DNA from: an uncultured Bacteroidota bacterium | GTDB taxonomy: Bacteria; Bacteroidota; Bacteroidia; Chitinophagales; Chitinophagaceae | Direction of reading: 5' to 3' | Length of the DNA stretch: 64,000 bases | Assembly (NCBI GenBank): GCA_903853805.1 | Contig: CAINUN010000062.1 | Span: forward strand, 37,402-101,401 | Shown: positions 36,246 to 43,775 of the stretch, in pieces | How the letters are laid out: each line of letters opens with the position of its first letter | How positions within the stretch are numbered: the stretch's first letter is position 1 | Translations under genes and position numbers: made by a program | The notes under the pieces: generated by a model | Seen by the model: the letters and a program-made list of their open reading frames with translations, nothing else | What the model was told of the DNA's origin: nothing | The model's database searches: none

Positions 36246-36647
36246 ATGAAAAACAAACGTACTAAAGTGAAAATACCTCATGGTACAAATGACTTAGCCG
36301 CACTTATTAATAATGTTTATGAAAAACACCAAGCGGATGGCGCAAATTCACTGCTAAAAATGATTGTTGAGCATACGAATGTCGATACCTTTAAGCAACG
36401 CATTGACGAAGCAATGCTCCATCATAAAAAAGCGGAAGAAGCAAGCAGAGAAATGGAAAAACAATATGCACAAAGAGACATTTTGCTCAAACCACTTGTG
36501 AAAGAACTGCGTAGATCAGCTCAGTTTTTAAAGTCATTTCATTGCGAAAACACCTATGCTTTGTGTTTGTGGGGTTTCGATGTTCAAGAAAGTCGCCCGC
36601 CTAAAAAGAAAAAAGTTGCTGCCCAAAATAATGAGCAACAACCTTAG
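36246..36647 (+). CDS. Hypothetical small basic protein
   Basis: A 133-residue cytoplasmic protein that I do not recognise. It opens with a basic stretch (MKNKRTKVKIPHGTND), then a helical, charged middle (KQRIDEAMLHHKKAEEASREMEKQYAQRD), a segment KELRRSAQFLKSFHCENTYALCLWGFDV with two cysteines, and a basic tail RPPKKKKV. There is no signal peptide or membrane segment. The lysine/arginine content and the tail suggest nucleic acid or nucleoid contact, which is only inference. It stands alone behind a long AT-rich region with repeated motifs and before a convergent DUF2461 gene. Confidence 0.75.
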   Translation: MKNKRTKVKIPHGTNDLAALINNVYEKHQADGANSLLKMIVEHTNVDTFKQRIDEAMLHHKKAEEASREMEKQYAQRDILLKPLVKELRRSAQFLKSFHCENTYALCLWGFDVQESRPPKKKKVAAQNNEQQP

Positions 36648-36683
36648 TGATTTTACTTTACAGAAAAGACTTTCGAAAGATTA

Positions 36684-37343
36684 TTAAGCCACTACTTGAT
36701 TGAGAAAATCAACAAATGGTTGCATGGTTTTATAAGTTTCAAAACATTGCTGCGCAAAGTCTTCTGTCGTTAAATTTTTATCGGGCAAAGGAAACATCAC
36801 CACAAAGCTTTTCATTTTAAGGAACTCAATTGCAGGGTTATCTGCCGTATATCCTTGCGGAATGGTTTTTAAAGCCTCGCCTTCAATTTTGGGGAATAGT
36901 TTCTTGAAATATTTTTGGTTTAAGATTTTTGAAAACGCTTCGAAATTGTAGTCAATTTCCTGACGAATGGCTTTCAACATTGGCGACTCAGGCATCCACA
37001 CACCACCTGCTAAAAAACATTTCCCACCCGGCTGAATGTGCATATAATAACCCGCAGCATTTGCCTTCTTGCCACCTTTACTAAAATAAGCGCCAAAGTT
37101 GGGCTTATAAGGACTTTTATCTTTTGCAAAACGCACATCACGGAAAATGCGGAAGATGCAATTTTTAGCCTGTTGGTTTTTAAAATCAGGCTCTAACGCC
37201 GATAACAACCCAAGCATTTCTTTCACAAAAACTTCAAAATCTGTTTTTGCTTTCGCATATGCATCTCTATTTTCATCAAACCAAGGCTTGTTGTTGTTTT
37301 CAGCAAGTTCTTTAAGGAATTTGAGGGTTGTTTTTTGGAGCAT
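36684..37343 (-). CDS. DUF2461 family protein
   Basis: A 219-residue cytoplasmic protein. The start at 37343 (MLQKTTLKFLKELAENNNKPWFDENRDAY) is the usual N-terminus of the family; the longer frame adds an unlikely hydrophobic leader. Family signatures are FRIFRDVRFAKDKSPYKPNFGAYFSK (about residues 70-95) and AGYYMHIQPGGKCFLAGGVWMP. The Arg/Asp/Lys-rich motif suggests an enzyme, but no activity is known to me. The gene is divergent from dxr, with about 90 bases between the starts. Confidence 0.92.
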   Translation of the reverse strand: MLQKTTLKFLKELAENNNKPWFDENRDAYAKAKTDFEVFVKEMLGLLSALEPDFKNQQAKNCIFRIFRDVRFAKDKSPYKPNFGAYFSKGGKKANAAGYYMHIQPGGKCFLAGGVWMPESPMLKAIRQEIDYNFEAFSKILNQKYFKKLFPKIEGEALKTIPQGYTADNPAIEFLKMKSFVVMFPLPDKNLTTEDFAQQCFETYKTMQPFVDFLNQVVA

Positions 37344-37417
37344 AAGATAAAAAATGACTGTGCAATTTAAGTGGAAAATGAAAAGTAAAACCGACGCCAA
37401 TCTTCTTTTAAAAGAAA

Positions 37418-37425
37418 TACCTTTG
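37418..37425 (+). promoter_or_regulatory. -7 promoter element of dxr
   Basis: TACCTTTG matches TAnnTTTG exactly and lies only eight bases before the ATG at 37434. The mRNA would have a leader of about five bases if that start is used; a second in-frame ATG at 37455 would give a leader of about 25 bases. Confidence 0.5.
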
Positions 37426-37433
37426 CGCTCTTC

Positions 37434-38624
37434 ATGAAAAACGACTCTCAGGGAATGAAACGATTAGCCATACTTGGTTCAACAGGCTCAATCGGTACGC
37501 AGGCATTAGATGTTGTTGCGGCAAACCCACAACTTTTTGAAGTAGAAATATTAAGTGCTCATGGCAATTCAGAATTATTAATCGAGCAAGCACAAAGATT
37601 CAAACCCAATGCAGTTGTTATTACCGATGATTCAAAATATTTAGACGTAAAACAAGCGCTATCATCCTTACCCATAAAAGTTTTTAGTGGTGCCGCAGCA
37701 CTAAGTGAAGTAGTGCAATGGGATACGGTGGATATGGTTTTAGGAGCCATTGTTGGTTTCGCAGGGCTGCCATCTATCATTGCAGCTATTGAAGCTAAAA
37801 AAACAATTGCCCTAGCAAATAAAGAAACACTTGTAGTTGCTGGCGATATTGTAATGCAAAAAGCCATTGAGAACAGAGTAAGCATTATTCCTGTAGATAG
37901 CGAACACTCTGCTATTTTTCAATGCCTAGTAGGAGAAAACTTAGACAATATTGAAAAAGTAATTCTCACAGCTTCCGGCGGACCTTTCCTTGGAAAAAAA
38001 CCAAACTTCTTAGTCAATGTAAAAGCCTCACACGCTTTGCAACATCCTAATTGGACGATGGGCGCAAAAATTACCATAGATAGCGCCACGCTCATGAATA
38101 AAGGCTTGGAAATGATTGAAGCAAAATGGTTATTTGGCTTGCGAAACGAACAAATTGATGTAGTAATTCATCCCCAATCCATTATTCATTCCTTGGTTCA
38201 GTTTACCGATGGGTCATTAAAAGCACAATTAGGTCTACCCGATATGAAGCTGCCTATTCAATACGCAATGGGCTTCCCCAAGAGATTGAATAACGATTAC
38301 AAACGCTTTAGTTTTAAAGAATACACCAGCTTTACATTTGACCAACCCGATTATAAAACCTTTCGCAATCTTGCCCTTGCCCGTGAGGCAATGGAAAAAG
38401 GAGGCAATCTACCATGCATCATGAATGCTGCCAACGAAATTGTGGTACATGCATTTTTGCAAAACCGAGTTGACTTTCTAGAAATGAGTGAAATCATTGA
38501 AAACATCATGGCAAGAATACCATTCATGGAACACCCTACATTGGATGATTATTTTCTTACCGACAAAGAAGCAAGAGTTTTAACAACAGAATATGTAAAG
38601 AAAAGTCAGCTTTCTATTCACTAA
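37434..38624 (+). CDS. dxr: 1-deoxy-D-xylulose-5-phosphate reductoisomerase
   Basis: A 396-residue enzyme that converts DXP to MEP in the non-mevalonate isoprenoid pathway, using NADPH and a divalent metal. The NADPH motif is GSTGSIGTQALDVV (residues 15-28). Metal and substrate residues are in VDSEHSAIFQCL, LTASGGPF and MNKGLEMIEAKWLF. The chosen start gives MKNDSQGMKRLAILGSTG; the internal Met8 (37455) is an equally possible start because the promoter element ends just before the first ATG. It is followed after 18 bases by rseP, which has its own -7 element. Confidence 0.97.
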   Translation: MKNDSQGMKRLAILGSTGSIGTQALDVVAANPQLFEVEILSAHGNSELLIEQAQRFKPNAVVITDDSKYLDVKQALSSLPIKVFSGAAALSEVVQWDTVDMVLGAIVGFAGLPSIIAAIEAKKTIALANKETLVVAGDIVMQKAIENRVSIIPVDSEHSAIFQCLVGENLDNIEKVILTASGGPFLGKKPNFLVNVKASHALQHPNWTMGAKITIDSATLMNKGLEMIEAKWLFGLRNEQIDVVIHPQSIIHSLVQFTDGSLKAQLGLPDMKLPIQYAMGFPKRLNNDYKRFSFKEYTSFTFDQPDYKTFRNLALAREAMEKGGNLPCIMNAANEIVVHAFLQNRVDFLEMSEIIENIMARIPFMEHPTLDDYFLTDKEARVLTTEYVKKSQLSIH

Positions 38625-38627
38625 GAT

Positions 38628-38635
38628 TATCTTTG
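38628..38635 (+). promoter_or_regulatory. -7 promoter element of rseP
   Basis: TATCTTTG matches TAnnTTTG exactly, beginning four bases after the dxr stop codon and ending seven bases before the rseP ATG. The spacing predicts a nearly leaderless transcript in addition to read-through from dxr. Confidence 0.5.
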
Positions 38636-38642
38636 ACCCGAC

Positions 38643-40022
38643 ATGCAGTTACAAACCATATTACTTTTATCTGGAGGGTGGACTCAAGCTCTTCAATTGC
38701 TTGCAGCACTTTCAGTTTTAATTCTTCTTCACGAATTTGGTCATTTCTTTTTTGCCCGTTTGTTTGGTACAAGAGTTGAAAAATTTTACCTCTTCTTCGA
38801 TTTCATGTTTCCTTTTTCAGGATTGTTGAATTTCTCTTTATTTAAAAAGAAAATAGGCGATACAGAATATGGTTTGGGGTACTTCCCTCTTGGAGGCTAT
38901 GTGAAAATCTCAGGCATGGTGGATGAAAGCATGGACAAAGACCAAATGAACCAACCACCACAACCTTGGGAATATCGCTCCAAGAAAGCCTATCAACGTT
39001 TATTCATCATGTTGGGAGGTATTATCATGAACATTATTGTGGCACTTGTTATTTACATTGGAATTTTTTCGGCCAATGGCGAGTCTTATTTGCCAATGAA
39101 TGAAATGAAATATGGCATTGCGGTAGATTCTATTGCTTATAACATTGGTTTGCGTGACGGGGATAAAATTCTTAGCCTCGATAGTAAGCCAGTTAAAAAC
39201 TTGAAAGAATTTCAGTTAAGCATCTTGCTTCGTGGAAAGAAAAACATCTTGATTGAAAGAGAAGGGCAGCAACAAACTATTACAATTCCTGATGGAACTA
39301 TACGTAAAGTGCTAAAAGCTAAAGGTGCTTTTGTGGATTTGCGTTGTCCAGTTGTTGTTGATTCTGTTGCGGATAATTCTCTTGCTTCAAAAATGCACTT
39401 GCAACACGGCGATAAAATTCTTTCACTTAATAACGAACCTGCCAATTATATGCACCTTTTTGGGTTGGCTAAGAAAAACCAAAGCGGAAAAGATATTGAG
39501 CTTACTTTTTTACGCAATGATAAAGACACACTAAAGGCAAATGGTTTTTTGGCTAAAGACAGTGCAGTTGGTTTTATGATGACCATGCCTGATAAGTTGC
39601 TCAACTTCCAACATTATAATTATTCTTTTGCTGGCGCGTTTACTCGTGGCTTTAGTTATACTTGGGAACAATTTGAGTTTTACTGGTTGCAATTCAAACT
39701 ATTATTTACATCCAAAGAAGTAAAGGCATCTGAAAGTCTTGGTGGCATTGTTTCTTTTGGTAAAATGTTTCCTGAAGAATTTTCTTGGTTGAAGTTTTTG
39801 AATCTTGTAGCCTTTGTCTCCATTATACTTGCTTTCATGAATTTATTGCCAATTCCTGGTTTGGACGGAGGTTATGTTATCTTCCTTTTGTTCGAATCTT
39901 TTACTGGGAAAAAAGTAAGCGACAAATTCATGGAATATGCCACCACAGCAGGACTTGTTTTGTTGCTTGCGCTGATGGTTTATGCTAATGGCTTAGATAT
40001 TTTCAGGCTGTTTAAACATTGA
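38643..40022 (+). CDS. rseP: Site-2 intramembrane zinc protease RseP
   Basis: A 459-residue inner membrane metalloprotease that cleaves transmembrane substrates such as anti-sigma factors. The zinc motif HEFGH (His30, His34) lies in the first membrane helix, followed by FFARLFGTRVEKF. Two PDZ-type regions occupy about residues 155-310 (for example LRDGDKILSLDSKPVKNL). The C-terminal membrane part carries the second metal motif MNLLPIPGLDGGYVIF. It is somewhat longer than the usual ~450 residues. It follows dxr, a frequent arrangement that links isoprenoid and envelope genes. Confidence 0.96.
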   Translation: MQLQTILLLSGGWTQALQLLAALSVLILLHEFGHFFFARLFGTRVEKFYLFFDFMFPFSGLLNFSLFKKKIGDTEYGLGYFPLGGYVKISGMVDESMDKDQMNQPPQPWEYRSKKAYQRLFIMLGGIIMNIIVALVIYIGIFSANGESYLPMNEMKYGIAVDSIAYNIGLRDGDKILSLDSKPVKNLKEFQLSILLRGKKNILIEREGQQQTITIPDGTIRKVLKAKGAFVDLRCPVVVDSVADNSLASKMHLQHGDKILSLNNEPANYMHLFGLAKKNQSGKDIELTFLRNDKDTLKANGFLAKDSAVGFMMTMPDKLLNFQHYNYSFAGAFTRGFSYTWEQFEFYWLQFKLLFTSKEVKASESLGGIVSFGKMFPEEFSWLKFLNLVAFVSIILAFMNLLPIPGLDGGYVIFLLFESFTGKKVSDKFMEYATTAGLVLLLALMVYANGLDIFRLFKH

Positions 40023-40025
40023 TAG

Positions 40026-41672
40026 TTATTTCAACTTTATCAAATAAAAACTCTTCAAGGCTTTATCTCTTGTTATAGGGTTAATAAACATTGGTGTCAA
40101 TTCGCTCACTTTAAACATCTTGCCTTGAAACAGTGTTGTGTAGCTGTGGTTGTGTGCAGCTAAACTATCCAAACCACTATTGCAAGTCAAAATATATTCG
40201 GGCATAGTAGGTTTCAGTGTATCATTTCTAGGAATAATAGATTTGGTATAAAAATCAAGACCAACAGCAGGGTCTTCAAATTGAAACAGGGATAGTTTGT
40301 CAGTGGGAATATGGTTCTTCAAAATAAAACGGCTAATTGCGCCACTTCCCTGATAGTCAGAAAGTAGGGTTTTGTAAAAATGATTGGTAGCAATAATATT
40401 CAAACAAATCATAGCAGACGCACTCATCCAAAACATTTTATGGCGGGCTTTCAGCAACAGCAGCAACCAAACCCCAACGCCTAAGAACCAAACCAAATAG
40501 CACCACCAAGCTCCTTTAAAGACATAAACAAAAAGTAAAAGAGCTACCAGCAGTAGCATTCCACTAATGAATATTTGAATGGCATGGATTGTTTTAAAAA
40601 GTGCTTTAAACTTTGCATCAAAGAAATCTTCCAGCAATTTCGCCACCATCAATGCTGCTAGAGGAAAGACAACGAAAATGTAGTGCGGCAACTGATATTG
40701 CGATTTGGCTAGCACGATATAGGTCAAAATAAATCCACCAATCGTAAGGGCTTCGTCCTGTTCTTTTAAATGAAATTTTAGTTGGAACAATTGAACGACA
40801 CGAACTACCATTGCTATACAAAAAAGCAATATCCAAGGCTGGAATGCCCACAACATATTTTCGAACAAAAAACTGAATGGCGCATCATTATCCCACTGAT
40901 TTTCTCCGGAAAGTCTGCCGAAACTTTGGGTCCAGAAAAAGAATCTTAATCCTGAAGTGTGGGTTTGCCCATCAATTATTTTTTCAGGGTGCAAATCAAA
41001 TTGTTGGTACAATCCGATGCACATAGGCACAAGCAACATCCCCATAAACACGACTCCTGGAATGAATATGGGTTGCAAGAATTGTTTCCATTTTCTTTTC
41101 AATATCCAATCGGGCAAAAAGCAAAACACAGGAACCATTAAGGCTATAGGCCCTTTGGTCATCATTCCGAAAGCAATAGCGCCACATCCCGCAAAAAAGT
41201 AAAGCGACTTTCTGGTCATTTCCCATTCCTTGATACACCAAATAGCAGTAATCACCCAACTCATTAAAATGGTGTCGGTGCGTACATCATTGGTCATTAA
41301 AAACAAAGCCTGACAAGTGCCTAATATCAAGGCTGCCATTCTTGCTGTACGTTCATTATAAAGCAGTTTGCCCAAGCGATAGGTGGCAAACAAAGCCCAC
41401 AATGCAAAGAGGAGGGAAGGAAAACGATAGCCGAAATTGTTTACACCAAATATTTTCATACTTGCTGCACTCGCCCAAAATAGAAAAGGGGGTTTATCGA
41501 GGTAATCTTTACCGCGGTCGAAGACATGTAAGTAATCTCCTTTTGCCAACATTTCTCTGCTTATTTCGGCATATTGAGAAGCATCAATATCCATCACATC
41601 CACACGTGTGGCGGTGAAATAAACCAATGCAAGCACTATAAAAATCCAATAGGGTATTCGTGGTAAGGTCAT
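40026..41672 (-). CDS. GT39-type (ArnT/PMT-like) membrane glycosyltransferase
   Basis: A 548-residue integral membrane glycosyltransferase of the GT-C fold. The start at 41672 (MTLPRIPYWIFIVLALVYF) puts the first membrane helix at the N-terminus; the longer ORF only adds a soluble stretch ahead of it. The first periplasmic loop carries DIDASQYAEISREMLAKGDYL and DYLDKPPFLFW, the acidic and KPP motif of ArnT-type enzymes. About ten to twelve helices follow, then a C-terminal periplasmic domain. These enzymes use polyprenyl-phosphate sugars to modify lipid A or protein; the acceptor is unknown. It is divergent from the dipeptide epimerase gene. Confidence 0.92.
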   Translation of the reverse strand: MTLPRIPYWIFIVLALVYFTATRVDVMDIDASQYAEISREMLAKGDYLHVFDRGKDYLDKPPFLFWASAASMKIFGVNNFGYRFPSLLFALWALFATYRLGKLLYNERTARMAALILGTCQALFLMTNDVRTDTILMSWVITAIWCIKEWEMTRKSLYFFAGCGAIAFGMMTKGPIALMVPVFCFLPDWILKRKWKQFLQPIFIPGVVFMGMLLVPMCIGLYQQFDLHPEKIIDGQTHTSGLRFFFWTQSFGRLSGENQWDNDAPFSFLFENMLWAFQPWILLFCIAMVVRVVQLFQLKFHLKEQDEALTIGGFILTYIVLAKSQYQLPHYIFVVFPLAALMVAKLLEDFFDAKFKALFKTIHAIQIFISGMLLLVALLLFVYVFKGAWWCYLVWFLGVGVWLLLLLKARHKMFWMSASAMICLNIIATNHFYKTLLSDYQGSGAISRFILKNHIPTDKLSLFQFEDPAVGLDFYTKSIIPRNDTLKPTMPEYILTCNSGLDSLAAHNHSYTTLFQGKMFKVSELTPMFINPITRDKALKSFYLIKLK

Positions 41673-41684
41673 AATTTGCAGGGG

Positions 41685-41717
41685 CAAAAATAACCCAACT
41701 TTAAGTAGATGCTCAAA
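41685..41717 (-). promoter_or_regulatory. Promoter of the GT39 gene
   Basis: On the minus strand TTTG (41714-41717), a spacer of 21 bases and TATTTTTG (41685-41692) match the Bacteroidota consensus. The -33 part overlaps the first codons of the divergent epimerase gene. The leader would be about nine bases. Confidence 0.65.
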
Positions 41718-42746
41718 GTCAATCATTATTCTTTCAACCTCGCATTTGAATATCCTTTTACCATTTCCAAAGGAACCAAAACGCACCAACCTACGCTTAT
41801 CGTTTCCTTAGGTTTGGGCAATTGGGTGGGTTATGGTGAAGCGCCTGCTATTGCTTACTACAACGTGACGGTGGAGGGTATGATTGCTGCTTTGGAAGCC
41901 AAGCGATTTGTGTTAGAACGTTTTGCACTCACCGACCCGCAGCGTTTTTGGCATTTCTTAGAACATCTTTTGCCTGGACAACATTTTTTGATTGCTGCCC
42001 TCGATATTGCCGGTTGGGATTTGTTTGCCAAAATGCGCCGTCAGCCTTTGTATCGTTTGTTAGGATTGAATAGAAATACAATTCCTTTGACCGATTATAC
42101 CATAGGGTTGGATGCGCCAGAAGTGATGGTGGATAAATTGAAAAAACATCCTGCGCCTATTTATAAAATTAAATTACGCAGCGCCGATGATATTGATGTG
42201 TTGCGTTTATTACGCGCTGAAACGGATAAACCGTTTAGAGTAGATGCCAATGAGGCTTTTCAGTTTGAGGAGGCTAAAAAGTTATTGTCGGAATGGAAAA
42301 AATTGGGGGTCACTTTGGTAGAACAGCCTTTGGCAAAAAACGAATGGGAGGCGATGAAGGAACTCAAAGTTATTTCGCCTTTGCCCCTGTTTGCCGATGA
42401 AAGTTGTGTGTTGGAAACGGATGTAGCCAAATGCAAGGATGCGTTTCATGGCATCAATATCAAGTTGACGAAATGCAGCGGCATAACACCTGCTTTACGG
42501 ATGATAACCGAAGCAAGAAAACTTGGACTAAAAGTGATGATGGGCTCCATGAATGAAAGCACAATTGGCACGGCTGCGGTAGCGCATTTAATGCCTTTGC
42601 TTGATGAAGTGGATGCCGACGGACCATTGTTGTTGCAAGAGGATGTAGCCACAGGGCTGCATTATGAAAATGGTAGGATTGACGTAAGTGAAATGCCGGG
42701 ATTGGGGGTTGAATTTTGGGGAACTATTTGTAGTGACCCCCAGTAG
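41709..42746 (+). CDS. Dipeptide epimerase (enolase superfamily, L-Ala-D/L-Glu epimerase type)
   Basis: A 345-residue enolase-superfamily enzyme, most like L-Ala-D/L-Glu epimerases that act on peptidoglycan-derived dipeptides. The catalytic and metal residues are visible: the KxK motif in YKIKLRSA (about residue 156), Asp in RVDANEAF, Glu in LVEQPLAK, Asp in FADES, and the second catalytic lysine in NIKLTKCSG. The specificity region MGSMNESTIG and DADGP near the C-terminus is typical of dipeptide epimerases. It lies 12 bases upstream of murB, which fits a cell wall recycling and synthesis operon. Confidence 0.93.
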   Translation: MLKVNHYSFNLAFEYPFTISKGTKTHQPTLIVSLGLGNWVGYGEAPAIAYYNVTVEGMIAALEAKRFVLERFALTDPQRFWHFLEHLLPGQHFLIAALDIAGWDLFAKMRRQPLYRLLGLNRNTIPLTDYTIGLDAPEVMVDKLKKHPAPIYKIKLRSADDIDVLRLLRAETDKPFRVDANEAFQFEEAKKLLSEWKKLGVTLVEQPLAKNEWEAMKELKVISPLPLFADESCVLETDVAKCKDAFHGINIKLTKCSGITPALRMITEARKLGLKVMMGSMNESTIGTAAVAHLMPLLDEVDADGPLLLQEDVATGLHYENGRIDVSEMPGLGVEFWGTICSDPQ

Positions 42747-42747
42747 T

Positions 42748-42755
42748 TACCTTTG
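42748..42755 (+). promoter_or_regulatory. -7 promoter element of murB, compatible with a leaderless mRNA
   Basis: TACCTTTG matches TAnnTTTG exactly and ends three bases before the murB ATG at 42759. A TTTG lies 17 bases upstream (42727-42730), slightly short of the usual spacing. If active, transcription would begin at or beside the A of the start codon. Confidence 0.45.
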
Positions 42756-42758
42756 CTT

Positions 42759-43772
42759 ATGCTCATTCAAAAAAATGTTTCTTTAAAGCCTTATAATAGT
42801 TTTGGAATAGATGTTAGCGCAAGCCATTTTGTGGAGTTGACCCACGAATGGGAATTGGAGGAACTGACAGCGGATGAAACAGTGCCCACTACAAGATTGG
42901 TGTTGGGCGGAGGAAGCAATATTTTGTTTACTAAAAATGTGGCGGCTTTAGTTATTAAAAACAACATGATGGGCATTGAGGTAGCAGAAGAAAATGAGGA
43001 GCATGTTTGGCTGCAAGCAAAAGCTGGGGTAGTGTGGCATGAGTTGGTGCTGTATGCTATTGACCATAATCTTGGTGGTATTGAAAACTTGGCGTTGATT
43101 CCGGGTTGTGTGGGTGCGTCGCCGATGCAAAATATTGGTGCTTATGGTATGGAAGTAAAAGATGTGATTGACGAGGTGGCTTGCTGGCATTGGGAAGAAA
43201 AAAGGATGATGGTGTTGCGGAATGAAGATTGCCAATTTGGCTACCGAGACAGCATTTTTAAACAGGGATTGAAAGACAAAGTGCTGATTACTTCTGTGGT
43301 TTTTAAGCTAAACAAATTGCACAAGGTGAATACTAGCTATGGTGCTATTCAACAACAATTAGCAACGATGGGTGTAAGCAACGAACCTACAATAAAAACA
43401 GTTGCCAATGCCGTGATAGCGATTCGTGAAAGCAAATTGCCCGACCCCAATAAAATAGGAAACGCAGGAAGCTTTTTTAAAAACCCCACCATTTCATTGG
43501 AACTTTTTAAAGCCATCCAATTGCATCAACCCAATATTCCCGCTTACCCTGCAAATGAAGGCGTAAAAGTGCCTGCGGGTTGGCTGATTGAACAATGTGG
43601 CTGGAAAGGTTATAGAGATGGCGATGCAGGAGTTCACGCTTTACAGGCATTGGTATTGGTGAATTATGGCAATGCAACAGGAGCAGAAATGCTCCACCTT
43701 TCAGAAAAAATTATTGAGTCGGTAAAAGAAAAGTTTGGGATTGAATTGGAAAGAGAAGTGAATATTTGGTAG
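42759..43772 (+). CDS. murB: UDP-N-acetylmuramate dehydrogenase
   Basis: A 337-residue FAD enzyme that reduces UDP-GlcNAc-enolpyruvate to UDP-MurNAc in peptidoglycan synthesis. I use the ATG at 42759 rather than the TTG two codons earlier, which lies in the promoter element. The FAD motif is RLVLGGGSNILFTK (about residue 48), followed by GCVGASPMQNIGAYGMEV and YRDSIFK. The catalytic serine is in GNAGSFFKNP and the C-terminal Glu region is ESVKEKFGIELEREV. Length and motifs match the E. coli type I enzyme. It follows the dipeptide epimerase and is convergent with the large kinase gene, three bases apart. Confidence 0.97.
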   Translation: MLIQKNVSLKPYNSFGIDVSASHFVELTHEWELEELTADETVPTTRLVLGGGSNILFTKNVAALVIKNNMMGIEVAEENEEHVWLQAKAGVVWHELVLYAIDHNLGGIENLALIPGCVGASPMQNIGAYGMEVKDVIDEVACWHWEEKRMMVLRNEDCQFGYRDSIFKQGLKDKVLITSVVFKLNKLHKVNTSYGAIQQQLATMGVSNEPTIKTVANAVIAIRESKLPDPNKIGNAGSFFKNPTISLELFKAIQLHQPNIPAYPANEGVKVPAGWLIEQCGWKGYRDGDAGVHALQALVLVNYGNATGAEMLHLSEKIIESVKEKFGIELEREVNIW

Positions 43773-43775
43773 CCT

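Noticed and set aside
36246..36647. Toxin or antitoxin gene
   Set aside because: The protein is 133 residues, has no toxin-antitoxin motif, and no partner gene of similar size overlaps or abuts it.
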